Source: an uncultured Collinsella sp.
Lineage (GTDB): Bacteria > Actinomycetota > Coriobacteriia > Coriobacteriales > Coriobacteriaceae
Length of the DNA: 41,004 nucleotides
Direction: 5' to 3'
NCBI GenBank assembly: GCA_905208975.1
Contig: CAJLRE010000012.1
Span: 1-41,004, forward strand
The notes beneath the pieces were generated by a model, which was not told the DNA's origin, did not search any database, and saw nothing but the letters and a program-made list of their open reading frames with translations. The translations under genes were made by a program, and so were the position numbers. Of the stretch, positions 24,240-33,438 are shown piece by piece (positions within the stretch are counted from its first letter, which is position 1; each line of letters begins with the position of its first letter).

Positions 24240-25520
24240 TTACTGCTTTACGGCACGTTCCAAGTGATTGCGTCCAAACAGCAGCAACGCCGCAGGGACC
24301 GCCGTCACGACCATGCCTGCCCCCACGAGTGTCCGTTGTACGCCAAATGTTGCCGCCAGCCACGGTGCAACCGCCAGAGGGGCCACGCCGGCGAACATGT
24401 TGCCAAAGCCCATGACCGAGTTGACGCGGCCGAGCTGCTCGAGCGGAGCCGTCGTTTGCACGATGGTGTTATGAAGCGGGTTGACGATGCCCCAAGCTAT
24501 GCCCAGTGCAATCTGGCCGACAAGAGCCACGCCCACGTACGGTGTCCCCACATAGAGCAGGCTTCCCAGGCCCACGGACATGAGCGCCACGAGCAGTGTT
24601 TTAAGGTTGACCAGGTGCGGCGGCATCCGAAGCGCAACCACGGCGCCCAGCACCGCGCCCACACCGCAGGCCGACGAAAGCCAGCCCATCCACTCAACGC
24701 CGACGTGCAGGACATCGCGATAGAAAAACGACTCGAGCGGATCGAAGGCCCCGTAGCCAAAGTTCGAAAGAAAAATGATACAAAACAGCAGGGTAAGAAC
24801 GCTGTTGGTAAAGACCGTCTTGATGCTGGTCGCGAAGGTGACGCGGGAGGATATGCTGGGGTTGGAGCTTTGTCCCGCACGCTCCCCTTCCTCTGCCGAA
24901 TCGGCATCCACATGTCCGGCGACATGGCTGGCCTGCGGCCTAAAGCCCCAACTGACGACGAACGCCAACACGGTAAAGAGCATCATGAGCACGAACACCG
25001 CGCGCGACGATGCAACCGCCGCGACAAAGCCGCCCAGCGTGGGTCCAACGATAATGCTCACGTTTGAGAACATGGCGATGGCGGAATTGATGTCTTTGAG
25101 TTCGGCGGGGTCGTCGGTGAGGTAGGCCGGATAAGATGTGGCGATGGGTTGGGCAAATCCCATCGTAAAGCCTAGGAGCACCGCGCCGAGCAGGACAATG
25201 CCGGTCGCACCACCAAAGGCAATGATTGCCGTGCCGGTTACAAGCGTGCCGACGATGCTCAGCAAGAAATGACGGCGCGGACCCCAGGCGTCGAGCGCCG
25301 CGCCGCCCGCAAAGGATCCCAGGATCACAAAGACGTTCATGAACAGGACGGCCAGCGATGTCGCGACGACCGAAGCGTCATCCGTATAGGTGAGCGTTCC
25401 GATGACGCCGATAAAATAACTGGTCTGAAAGCCGGTGTAGATGAGGAAGCGCATTGCCACCAGGCGTTTAGCCTGCACGGACAGCGACGAGTGGAATTTT
25501 GGAAATACAGATGTGGGCAT
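24240..25520 (-). CDS. Major facilitator superfamily transporter (MFS efflux type)
   Basis: 426 residues with twelve predicted membrane helices, in two six-helix halves split by a charged loop near 195-225 (GHVDADSAEEGERAGQ). The loop after helix 2 reads GAALDAWGPRRHFLL, the MFS motif A region (GxLaDrxGrR). From memory it is closest in style to the MFS_3/enterobactin-exporter-like group. The substrate is unknown. AAGGAG five bases before the ATG fixes the start. It is apparently monocistronic, ending at a palindrome. Confidence 0.85.
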   Translation of the reverse strand: MPTSVFPKFHSSLSVQAKRLVAMRFLIYTGFQTSYFIGVIGTLTYTDDASVVATSLAVLFMNVFVILGSFAGGAALDAWGPRRHFLLSIVGTLVTGTAIIAFGGATGIVLLGAVLLGFTMGFAQPIATSYPAYLTDDPAELKDINSAIAMFSNVSIIVGPTLGGFVAAVASSRAVFVLMMLFTVLAFVVSWGFRPQASHVAGHVDADSAEEGERAGQSSNPSISSRVTFATSIKTVFTNSVLTLLFCIIFLSNFGYGAFDPLESFFYRDVLHVGVEWMGWLSSACGVGAVLGAVVALRMPPHLVNLKTLLVALMSVGLGSLLYVGTPYVGVALVGQIALGIAWGIVNPLHNTIVQTTAPLEQLGRVNSVMGFGNMFAGVAPLAVAPWLAATFGVQRTLVGAGMVVTAVPAALLLFGRNHLERAVKQ

Positions 25521-25654
25521 GGGGGCTCCTTATTGCATACGAATGTGGACAGCGAGCATTTGGCCCTCCGTCCATTGGCTCAATCTATCCGTATGCCTTA
25601 CTAAGGACACATCGAGCCCCTTCCTTCTGTCTTTCCGCCCAACATGAACTACTT

Positions 25655-25687
25655 GGTAGATTTTAAGGCATGTCCCTAAAGTCTACC
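25655..25687. repeat. Inverted repeat containing the moaC-mobB stop codon
   Basis: GGTAGATTTTA (25655-25665) pairs with TAAAGTCTACC (25677-25687) with one mismatch. The right arm encodes the last residues (GRL-stop) of the minus-strand fusion gene, and the rest lies just beyond it. It could be a terminator or another repeat family; only one copy is present here. Confidence 0.6.
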
Positions 25688-26989
25688 GAGGTGGTCTTGG
25701 ATCAGATCGCAGATGGCTCGGGCATCGTTGATGTTGATGGCTCGGGTCGCAAAGCCGGCATCGAACGCCTGACGCGCCAGGGCCTCGTTGCAGGCAAGGG
25801 CTAGCGTGTGACCGTCGACCAGGTCGAGCGAACTCTTGCCGCGCAGACGGTCGACACCGGAGCGCGCGACCACGATGTTGTCGAAGCCCTCGGTCTTGTA
25901 GCCCTCGATGATCACCACGTCAACATCGCTGTAGCGCGACAGCAGCTCGCGCGCGGGCATCTCGTCCTCCTCGCGCGTGTCGGCGTACTCCGCCCAGCGC
26001 GTGGCGCAGATGAGGCCCACGTGCTTGGATCCGGCCTGGTGATGGCGCCACGTATCCTTAGCGGGCACGTCGATATCAAAGCCGTGATGCCCGTGATGCT
26101 TGAGCGAACCCACGCGCAGGCCGCGGCGAGTGAGCTCGGCTATGACCTTCTCGACGAGCGTGGTCTTGCCCGAGTTCTGGTAGCCGATAAACGCGATCGC
26201 GGGGACGGCCGGTGTCGGAGCTGCGGGCGCGACGGCGACGGGTGCGCTTGCGGGCGCGGCGCCGTCAGCGGCCACGGCCTCAACGGCAGCGGCCGCTGAC
26301 GGCGCCGCGCGATCCCACACGCCTGAGCGGCCGCCTTCCTTGTGCAGCAGACGCACATCGACGATCTCCATACCACGATCGACCGCCTTGCACATGTCAT
26401 AGATGGTCAGACACGCGGCACTCGCGCCAGTCAACGCCTCCATCTCAATACCCGTCTTGCCCGTCACGCCGGCCGTAACCAGCACGTGAAAGCCAACCTG
26501 CCCGTCCGCGCGCGCCGGCGCCCAGCCCTCGGGCACGTCCTCGACAGGCGTCCTCGCCGCAGCGATGGGCGCAATGTCGCACTTGCTCTTGGTAATGAGC
26601 AGCGGATGGCACATGGGAATGATGTCGCTCGTGCGTTTGATGGCCATGATGCCTGCCACGCGCGCGCAGGCAAGCACATCGCCCTTTTTGGCGCGATCCT
26701 GCAGCACCATGGCCTGCGTCTCGGGATGCATAAGGATAGTGCCCTCGGCGATGGCAATGCGATGGGTCTCGGCCTTGTCGGACACGTCCACCATACGCAC
26801 CTCGCCCTTGGCATCCACGTGCGTCAGCTCGTCGCGACGGGCGTCACGGGCGGTGTCGGTGGCAGCGCTGACAGTCGGCCGCGCGGACGCGTCGGCATCG
26901 CCAGCATTCGCCGCAGCCGTGACTTTGTGGGCAGACATCGCGGCCCTGCGAGCGGCCTTGGTGGCATCGGCGTACCTGCTCTTGGCCAT
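25676..26989 (-). CDS. moaC-mobB: MoaC-MobB fusion, molybdenum cofactor synthesis
   Basis: 437 residues from the ATG at 26989, with GGAGG eight bases upstream inside the moaA end. An alanine-rich leader (1-50) precedes MoaC: VDVSDKAETHR, the conserved ARVAGIMAIKRTSDIIPMCHPLLITK, and EMEALTGASAACLTIYDMCKAVDRGM. MoaC converts 3',8-cyclo-GTP to cyclic pyranopterin monophosphate. An Ala/Pro linker (about 225-262) joins it to MobB, a P-loop GTP-binding protein (Walker A GYQNSGKTT, 269-277; DVDVVIIEGYKTE) that assists dinucleotide attachment to molybdopterin. Fusing an early and a late pathway step in one chain is unusual. It follows moaA with four bases between stop and start. Confidence 0.93.
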   Translation of the reverse strand: MAKSRYADATKAARRAAMSAHKVTAAANAGDADASARPTVSAATDTARDARRDELTHVDAKGEVRMVDVSDKAETHRIAIAEGTILMHPETQAMVLQDRAKKGDVLACARVAGIMAIKRTSDIIPMCHPLLITKSKCDIAPIAAARTPVEDVPEGWAPARADGQVGFHVLVTAGVTGKTGIEMEALTGASAACLTIYDMCKAVDRGMEIVDVRLLHKEGGRSGVWDRAAPSAAAAVEAVAADGAAPASAPVAVAPAAPTPAVPAIAFIGYQNSGKTTLVEKVIAELTRRGLRVGSLKHHGHHGFDIDVPAKDTWRHHQAGSKHVGLICATRWAEYADTREEDEMPARELLSRYSDVDVVIIEGYKTEGFDNIVVARSGVDRLRGKSSLDLVDGHTLALACNEALARQAFDAGFATRAININDARAICDLIQDHLGRL

Positions 26990-26993
26990 ATGA

Positions 26994-28049
26994 TCATCCT
27001 CCGATTTGGGACATAAATCGTTGCGTGCCCTCAATTATCGCGTGTTCCTGCGGTTTGTGGGCCACAGCATCGCGCCAAATCGAAAGTACCTGCATATCAT
27101 CACCACGGCGCAGCGCCTCACGCACCGAATACTCGGCATCGCTGAACAGGCACGGACGCACGTTGCCATCGGCCGTTAGGCGCAGACGGTTGCAGTTCGC
27201 GCAAAAATGGTTGGACATGGCGCTAATGAAGCCAACCGTTCCCGCCGCGCCCGGAAAGTGCCAATAGCGCGCAGGGCCCGCGCCGGCAGGAGCGTCGTTG
27301 ATGTCGAGCGGCTCGAGCTCGCCCAGTCCCGCCGCGGTGGCCCCGGCGTTGATGCGAGCCCGCAGCTCATCGCTCGGCACGGTATCGCTCGCGTCCCACA
27401 GCTCGGGGTTGAGCGCGGGCGCATGCGGGTCCACAGCGCAATGCGAGCTCGTGTGTTCGTCGCCAATGGGCATGTATTCGATAAAGCGCAGGTGGATGGG
27501 ACGGTCGAGCGTGAGCCGCGCGAGGGCCGCCACATCTTGGTTGAGCCGGCGCACCACAACGCAGTTGACCTTAACGGGCTCAAAGCCCCAAGCCAGCGCC
27601 GCGTCGATGCCAGCCATGGTCTGCTCGAGCCGACCCAGGCGCGTAATCTTTCCAAACAGCATAGGATTGAGTGTGTCGAGCGAGATGTTGACGCGGTTAA
27701 GCCCGGCATCTTTGAGCTGCGGTGCCAGCTTGGGCAGCAGGGCGCCATTGGTGGTAAGCGAGATGTCCTCGATCTGCGGAATCGCGCGGATGTCGCGAAT
27801 AAGCGGAATGATACGGCGGCTGACCAGCGGCTCGCCGCCCGTCAGGCGCACGCGGCGAATGCCCTCCCCCGCCACCAAGCGCACAAAGCGGGCAATCTCC
27901 TCGGCGCTGAGAAGCTCATCGTGTGCGCGGGGTGCCACGCCATCGGCCGGCATGCAGTAAATGCAGCGGAAATTGCACTTGTCGGTAACGGCAATGCGCA
28001 GGTAGTTGATATCGCGGCCAAAGCCGTCATGTTGCACGTGCCCGTCCAC
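26994..28049 (-). CDS. moaA: GTP 3',8-cyclase (radical SAM)
   Basis: 351 residues. The radical-SAM cluster motif is CNFRCIYC (about 24-31). The second 4Fe-4S cluster that binds GTP uses CANCNRLRLTADGNVRPC near 290, and the GG motif of MoaA lies in RLTGGEPLVSRR. It makes 3',8-cyclo-GTP, the substrate of the MoaC half encoded just downstream. The terminal -GG required for catalysis is present (MSQIGG). The start is GTG at 28049, with GGGGAGGG four to five bases upstream. No Moco riboswitch-like structure was recognised in the short upstream spacer. Confidence 0.95.
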   Translation of the reverse strand: MDGHVQHDGFGRDINYLRIAVTDKCNFRCIYCMPADGVAPRAHDELLSAEEIARFVRLVAGEGIRRVRLTGGEPLVSRRIIPLIRDIRAIPQIEDISLTTNGALLPKLAPQLKDAGLNRVNISLDTLNPMLFGKITRLGRLEQTMAGIDAALAWGFEPVKVNCVVVRRLNQDVAALARLTLDRPIHLRFIEYMPIGDEHTSSHCAVDPHAPALNPELWDASDTVPSDELRARINAGATAAGLGELEPLDINDAPAGAGPARYWHFPGAAGTVGFISAMSNHFCANCNRLRLTADGNVRPCLFSDAEYSVREALRRGDDMQVLSIWRDAVAHKPQEHAIIEGTQRFMSQIGG

Positions 28050-28183
28050 GCAGCCCTCCCCTCACGCGGCGTTTTATTCTTCGGAAAACATAATACCGCA
28101 CGGGAGAATCATGCCGACACCCGTACGACAGGACAGGTCGCTTCGAGCAAAACGGACTTCCCAAGCCCATCCTCAACACACAG

Positions 28184-28244
28184 ACCATCACAACATTCGA
28201 TGCTTTTCCCGTTTTTGGCAAAAAACGTCGAATGTTGTGATGGT
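28184..28244. repeat. Dispersed palindrome type A, copy 3
   Basis: ACCATCACAACATTCGA (28184-28200) pairs perfectly with TCGAATGTTGTGATGGT (28228-28244). The centre (TCCCGTTTTTGGC) matches copy 4 and differs from copies 1-2, so the family has two subtypes. It lies 40 bases beyond the stop of the gene at 28285-29322. Confidence 0.87.
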
Positions 28245-28284
28245 TTGCCTGCCCACGGCACCCCGTAGAAAGACCAAAGCGCCC

Positions 28285-29322
28285 CTAGAGGCCGCCGTCC
28301 CAGTGGCGAATCACGAATTCTCGAAGGTCGTTCTGCCGCTTTTGGAACGCTTCGCTTCGGTCGCACTTGAGGCCCATAGCGAGCGCAATGGCGTTCATCG
28401 CCCGGTGCAATTGCAGCTGATGGGCAAACTGAGTCCCGGTGAGGACGATCATCCTAAAGCCCAGCGCGCTCAGTACGGTCATACGCTCCGCATCCGACGC
28501 GCTGCGCTGTTTATCAAGATGGTCCGAGCCGTTGTATTCAATCCCCGTACCGCTCGCAGGCGCATATACGTCAATCTCGAAATACCCGGCCTTTGCGAGA
28601 CACTTGAACTCGTTGGGAACATCGACCCTATGGTTGAGCTCGATTTTGGCGTATCCCAGCCCGCCCTGGAAACGTTTTGCTACGACCATGATTGCGGTGG
28701 CCGTCTCCATGGGCGACCGCGCGCCATCGTGCACGCGCTTGAGCACGGCGGCCGCGCGTATAGCCCCCTGACGAGATCGGTTCTCATTGCAATAGGCAAT
28801 CAAGTCGGCAACGGTATACCTCTGCCCCATCTCGATATAATCGCCTGTCGACAGATGATTCAAATGGTATCGGGCGCAGATTTCGTAGCCATATTCCAGC
28901 TGCTCGGGCTCACTCATCCACGAACCCGCCTGGACAAAGCACATGGCCTCATCAACCACCAGAAGGCCCTCTGCCACCTCGATAAGATGGCCTGGAGGTA
29001 CCGGCGCCCCAAACACGTGGCACCTAAATCCAGCCGGCGTCGAGCGCTCAAAATCGAAGTTGACGAGCGTGTCGATATGATCGAGCTCTTCTCGTGGAAT
29101 ACCAAGCGAAACCAGATAGTCGGTAACGATCCCAACTGCCGTTGAAGCCCTCAGTCCCTTGGCATCGAGTCCCAATTTGGGCAGGCTCGCAGTCGGCTCC
29201 GCCTCGCTAGCAAGCGAGTCCTCATCGTATAGGCTGCTTGCTCGCGAGAGCGGCTCGGACGGGCGCGCCACGTTGTGGTACAGCCAGGCAGTCTTATGGG
29301 ACAAGACGATCGGCAGGTCCAT
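28285..29322 (-). CDS. AbiEi/DUF559-like protein with PD-(D/E)XK-type nuclease motif
   Basis: 345 residues. The middle contains GARSPMETATAIMV (about 200-213), and the C-terminal domain reads FEIDVYAP then GIEYNGSDH, placing Asp251 and Glu262 as in Vsr/DUF559-type restriction-fold domains. A family of actinobacterial proteins with this GARSPME...EYDG pattern is known from memory, often beside AbiEi-like N-termini. The N-terminal half shows no domain I can name. No toxin or methylase partner lies next to it. It could be a DNA repair/defence endonuclease or a regulator. GGAGG four bases before the ATG supports the start. Confidence 0.7.
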   Translation of the reverse strand: MDLPIVLSHKTAWLYHNVARPSEPLSRASSLYDEDSLASEAEPTASLPKLGLDAKGLRASTAVGIVTDYLVSLGIPREELDHIDTLVNFDFERSTPAGFRCHVFGAPVPPGHLIEVAEGLLVVDEAMCFVQAGSWMSEPEQLEYGYEICARYHLNHLSTGDYIEMGQRYTVADLIAYCNENRSRQGAIRAAAVLKRVHDGARSPMETATAIMVVAKRFQGGLGYAKIELNHRVDVPNEFKCLAKAGYFEIDVYAPASGTGIEYNGSDHLDKQRSASDAERMTVLSALGFRMIVLTGTQFAHQLQLHRAMNAIALAMGLKCDRSEAFQKRQNDLREFVIRHWDGGL

Positions 29323-29423
29323 GAGCCCTCCAATGGAGTCGGATAACCAACCTTATTCCCCTGCCCACGGGTCCGCACACCTTCGTGCGCAAGAAAGCGA
29401 TTCCACCCGATCGAGTGGTAGAA

Positions 29424-29488
29424 AAACCATCACAACATTCGATGTTTTTCCCGTTTTTGGCGAAAAACGTCGAATGTTGTGATGGTTT
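29424..29488. repeat. Dispersed palindrome type A, copy 4
   Basis: Arms 29424-29444 and 29468-29488 pair with one mismatch (CATCACAACATTCGATG core). The centre CCCGTTTTTGGCG is shared with copy 3. It lies 50 bases beyond the ABC exporter stop codon at 29539. Confidence 0.87.
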
Positions 29489-29538
29489 GAGGCGAGGTGA
29501 GGGGGCACGGAGGGCTCAAAGCATCGTGCTCGAACGGG

Positions 29539-31437
29539 TTAATCCAACTCTTTTAAGCCATGTGCCAGCTGCCAGTACTCGCCGTGTTGGGCGAGCAGCT
29601 CTTCGTGCGTGCCGCGCTCGATGATGCGGCCGTGTTCAAGGACCATGATGGCGTCGGCGTCGCGGACGGTGGACAGGCGGTGCGCGATCATAAACGTGGT
29701 GCGTCCGCGCATGATGCGGTCCATGCCGCGCTCGATAAGCTTTTCGGTGCGCGTGTCGATGCTCGAAGTGGCCTCGTCCAGGATGAGCACCGGTGGATCG
29801 GCCACGGCCACGCGCGCGATGGCGAGCAGCTGGCGCTGGCCCTGCGACAGGTTGGCGCCGTCGGCCGTGACCGGCGTGTCGTACCCTCTAGGCAGGCGGC
29901 GGATAAACGAATCCGCGCAGGCGGCCTCGGCAGCGGCGCGCACCTCCTCGTCGGTCGCATCGAGCTTGCCAAAGCGGATGTTCTGCGCAATGGTGCCGCT
30001 AAACAGGTGCGTGTCTTGCAGCACAATGCCGAGCGACCCGCGCAGGCTGACCTTGGCAATGTGCTTGACGTCAATGCCGTCGTACGTGATCTCGCCGTCA
30101 TCGACCTCGTAGAAGCGGTTGATGAGGTTGGTGATGGTCGTCTTTCCGGCGCCCGTCGAGCCCACAAACGCGATCTTTTGCCCCGGCTTGGCAAACAGGT
30201 TGAGGTCCGTGAGCACACGGGTGCCTGGCACGTAGGAAAAGTCCACGGCATGGAAACGCACGTCGCCGGCAAGCGGGACCAAACCGCACGTGAGCTCGAT
30301 GCCGTCGGCAGCCACCGCGCGGCCCGACTCATCAACGGCAGCCACATCATGCAGGTGCCCGTACGCGCCCACGCCCTGGCCCTCGGGAATCTTCCACGCC
30401 CACGCGGCATCGCCCGTCTGCACCAGCTCCACGCGGCCCTCGTCAACCTCGGGCTTAAGGTCCATGGCGGCAAACAGGCGCTCGGCACCGGCCAGCGCGT
30501 TGAGCAAAAAGTTGCCCAGCTGCGTGAACTGGTTGATGGGCATGGCGGCCTGGCGTACAAAGACCAGGTAACTTGCAAGCGCGCCCACGTCGGCGAGCCC
30601 CTTGATGCAGAGCATGCCGCCCGCCACGGCGACGATGGCGTAGTTGGCATAGCCGATCACCACGGTCATGGGCACCATCGAGTTGGCGTAGGCCTGCGCG
30701 GCACCACCGGTGCGGCGCAGGCCTTGGTTGCGCGCGTCAAAACCAGCCACGTTGGCTTGCTCGTGATTAAAGACCTTGATGACCTTTTGACCCGAGACCA
30801 TCTCTTCGATATATCCGTCCAGGTCGCCAAGCGATGCCTGCTGGGCGGCAAAGAAACGCTTAGAGCGCGTGCCCGAGTAGCGCGCATACAGCACAATGGC
30901 CGCATCGCACACGAGCGTGATAATCGTGAGCTGCCAGTTGAGGATGATGAGCATGGCCGTGGTGCCGACCACCTGGATGATCGCCTGAATCACGTTGGCA
31001 AAGCTGTTGTTGAGCGCCTCGGAGACGGTGTCGACGTCGTTGGTAAAGAAGCTCATGATGTCACCCGAGCGCGTGCTGCCGAAGTAGCTCAGCGGCAGCG
31101 TCTGAATGTGGGCAAACAGGTCGCGGCGGATATCGGACACCACGCGCTGGGCCGCGCGCACCATAATCTGCGAGTAGCCCAGAGCCGAGAGCACGCCCGC
31201 GGCGTAGATGGCAGCGGTAAAGATAACCTGCTTAGCGAGCAGTTCCTCGCCGCCCGTTGCCAAACCGTTGACGATGGGGCGCACCATGTAGGTACCGGCA
31301 AGGCTTGCGATGGCCGCAACAGAGGCAAGCACACCCACCGCGAGCAGCGAAAACTTGGCGTGTCCCATGTAGGAGAGCAGGCGGCGGAGCGTCTGCGTCA
31401 GATTGGCGGGACGGGCCTGAGCGGATGTCTTAGGCAT
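29539..31437 (-). CDS. Heterodimeric ABC exporter, catalytic half
   Basis: 632 residues from ATG 31437 (AAGGGGG upstream), overlapping the partner's stop by eight bases. Six membrane helices (about 20-320) are followed by a linker insert at 335-390, longer than in its partner, and a nucleotide-binding domain: Walker A GSTGAGKTT (426-434), signature LSQGQ, Walker B LILDEATSS with the catalytic Glu, and switch His in MIAHRLSTV. With the degenerate partner it would form a TM287/288- or LmrCD-type asymmetrical exporter in which this chain supplies the working Walker A/B of one site. Such pumps extrude drugs or lipids; the substrate is unknown. Confidence 0.9.
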   Translation of the reverse strand: MPKTSAQARPANLTQTLRRLLSYMGHAKFSLLAVGVLASVAAIASLAGTYMVRPIVNGLATGGEELLAKQVIFTAAIYAAGVLSALGYSQIMVRAAQRVVSDIRRDLFAHIQTLPLSYFGSTRSGDIMSFFTNDVDTVSEALNNSFANVIQAIIQVVGTTAMLIILNWQLTIITLVCDAAIVLYARYSGTRSKRFFAAQQASLGDLDGYIEEMVSGQKVIKVFNHEQANVAGFDARNQGLRRTGGAAQAYANSMVPMTVVIGYANYAIVAVAGGMLCIKGLADVGALASYLVFVRQAAMPINQFTQLGNFLLNALAGAERLFAAMDLKPEVDEGRVELVQTGDAAWAWKIPEGQGVGAYGHLHDVAAVDESGRAVAADGIELTCGLVPLAGDVRFHAVDFSYVPGTRVLTDLNLFAKPGQKIAFVGSTGAGKTTITNLINRFYEVDDGEITYDGIDVKHIAKVSLRGSLGIVLQDTHLFSGTIAQNIRFGKLDATDEEVRAAAEAACADSFIRRLPRGYDTPVTADGANLSQGQRQLLAIARVAVADPPVLILDEATSSIDTRTEKLIERGMDRIMRGRTTFMIAHRLSTVRDADAIMVLEHGRIIERGTHEELLAQHGEYWQLAHGLKELD

Positions 31438-33250
31438 GGCGCTCACCCCCTTCCGTGGCTTGAGGTGATCCACTGGGGCCAGAGGAAGACAGGGCATTTG
31501 CGCCATCCACGACGCCCGCATCCCCCGCAAACTCCATCTGCGAGGCGTAAATCTCCTGGTAGATGCTATCGCCCGTCAGCAGCTCCTCATGCGTGCCCAC
31601 GCCGTGGACACAGCCGTCGTCCAACACAATAATGCGGTCGGCATCCATGACGCTCGCAATGCGCTGTGCAATGACAATCACCGTCGTGTTGGGAATCTGA
31701 GCGATATGCTCGCGGATCTTGGCGTCGGTCGCCATATCGACCGCGCTGGTCGAATCGTCAAAGATGAGCACACGCGGATGCTTGAGCAACGTACGCGCGA
31801 TGCACAGGCGCTGCTTCTGCCCGCCCGAGACACCGGCACCGCCCTGGCCCAGATAGCCGTCAAGACCGCCGATGCGATCCAGGAACTCGTCCACACATGC
31901 CGCTCGACAGGCGCGCAGCAGCTCCTCGTCGGTGGCATCGGGCGCGCCCCACTGCAGGTTCTCGCGCACGGTACCCGTAAACAGCACGTTCTTTTGCAGC
32001 ACGATACCCACGGCGTCGCGCAGGGCAACCAGGTCGTAATCGCGCACATCGCGCCCGCCCACGAGTACGGCGCCTTCGGTGGCGTCGTACAGGCGCGCGA
32101 TCAGCTGCACAAGCGAACTCTTGCCCGAGCCCGTGCCGCCGAGCACGCCCACCGTGGAGCCTGCCTCAATGCAAAGGTCAATATGCTCGAGCACATCCTC
32201 GGCAGCATCCGCGCGGTACTTAAACGACACGTCGCGAAACTCGATGCTTCCGTCGGCCACCCCGTGCACGGCAGCGGCAGCGTCGGGCGCTTGGATAAGC
32301 GAACGCTCGTCGAGCACCCGCGAGATGCGCTCCACGCTGGCAAGTGCGCGGGTGAGCAGCAAAAACACGTTGGAGATCATCATGAGCGAGTTCATGATGA
32401 GCAGCACGTAGCTCATAAAGCCCGTGAGCGAGCCCACGCCGAGCTCGCCGGCAAGAATCATGCGACCGCCGATCCACAGAATGGAAAGCGCCGCCACGTA
32501 CATCGACAGCTGAAACACCGGCAGGTTGAGCACGGCGTTGCCAAAGGTCTTCGTCGCCGTGTGCGCGAGCTCGGTATTGACGGCATCGAACTTGGCCTCC
32601 TCGTGCTCGGCGCGCACGTACGCCTTGACGGCGCGCACGGCGGTGAGGTCCTCCTGCACCACACCGTTGAGATGGTCCATCGAGGTCTGCAGCTGGCGGT
32701 AGAGCGGACTGACGCGACAGGTGATAACGCCCAGCACGATCGCCAGCACCGGCAGGATGATCGCGAAAACGGTGGCGAGCGGACGCGACAGCACCAGCGC
32801 ATAGACCAAGCCGACGATGAGCGTCACGGGACCGCGCACCATGGGGCGAAAGCCATTGCCGATGGCATTTTGGATGACGGTGATATCGGTGGTCATGCGC
32901 GTGACGAGCGAGCTGGCATCGTAGTTGTCCAGATTGCCAAAGGCGAGCGTCTGAATCTTGCGATACTCCGCCTCGCGCAGGTTAGCGCCCAGCCCCGAGG
33001 CAACGCGGGCAGACGTGCGCGCATAGCCCAAGCCAAGTACCAGCGAAAATGCAGCGCATATCAACATATACGTGCCCTGCAACAGCATATAGTTGATGTC
33101 GCCCGCGGGCACGCCCACGTCGATGATATTTGCCATGATGACCGGGATAAACAGCTCGAGCGCCGTCTCGGCCGTCACAAAGAGCACGCCGAGCATGGCA
33201 TCGCGGCGGTATGCCCCCAGATAGGAAAACAAAATCTTGAGATTGCGCAC
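31430..33250 (-). CDS. Heterodimeric ABC exporter, degenerate half
   Basis: 606 residues from GTG 33250. Type I exporter helices precede a nucleotide-binding domain with Walker A GGTGSGKSS (371-379), Q-loop Gln419 and signature VSGGQ (474-478). Two catalytic positions deviate: the Walker B glutamate is Asp499 (IFDDSTS) and the switch histidine is Gln529 (VIAQRIAS). These paired changes are the known signature of the non-hydrolysing site in heterodimeric exporters such as TM287/288 and LmrCD. A 35-residue Ser/Gly-rich tail carries the ribosome binding site of the downstream gene. It is transcribed divergently from the MATE gene. Confidence 0.9.
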   Translation of the reverse strand: MRNLKILFSYLGAYRRDAMLGVLFVTAETALELFIPVIMANIIDVGVPAGDINYMLLQGTYMLICAAFSLVLGLGYARTSARVASGLGANLREAEYRKIQTLAFGNLDNYDASSLVTRMTTDITVIQNAIGNGFRPMVRGPVTLIVGLVYALVLSRPLATVFAIILPVLAIVLGVITCRVSPLYRQLQTSMDHLNGVVQEDLTAVRAVKAYVRAEHEEAKFDAVNTELAHTATKTFGNAVLNLPVFQLSMYVAALSILWIGGRMILAGELGVGSLTGFMSYVLLIMNSLMMISNVFLLLTRALASVERISRVLDERSLIQAPDAAAAVHGVADGSIEFRDVSFKYRADAAEDVLEHIDLCIEAGSTVGVLGGTGSGKSSLVQLIARLYDATEGAVLVGGRDVRDYDLVALRDAVGIVLQKNVLFTGTVRENLQWGAPDATDEELLRACRAACVDEFLDRIGGLDGYLGQGGAGVSGGQKQRLCIARTLLKHPRVLIFDDSTSAVDMATDAKIREHIAQIPNTTVIVIAQRIASVMDADRIIVLDDGCVHGVGTHEELLTGDSIYQEIYASQMEFAGDAGVVDGANALSSSGPSGSPQATEGGERHA

Positions 33251-33438
33251 GCAGGTTCATCCCCCATCAAACGTTGTTCGCAAACCCACGTATTATGGCG
33301 CGCCGTGCAGCGGTGTCAAGTGTTCCGAAATCGATTTCTGTAAGGCTAGTGCAGGCACCAAGCTCGCAGGACGCGCCCCTGTATTCAATTGGAAATGAAC
33401 GCGAGCGTGACTTTTTCGCCCCGCCGCCAACACAAACC

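Noticed and set aside
28050..28284. Possible molybdenum cofactor riboswitch upstream of moaA
   Set aside because: The spacer contains palindrome copy 3 and no conserved aptamer-like arrangement that I could recognise.
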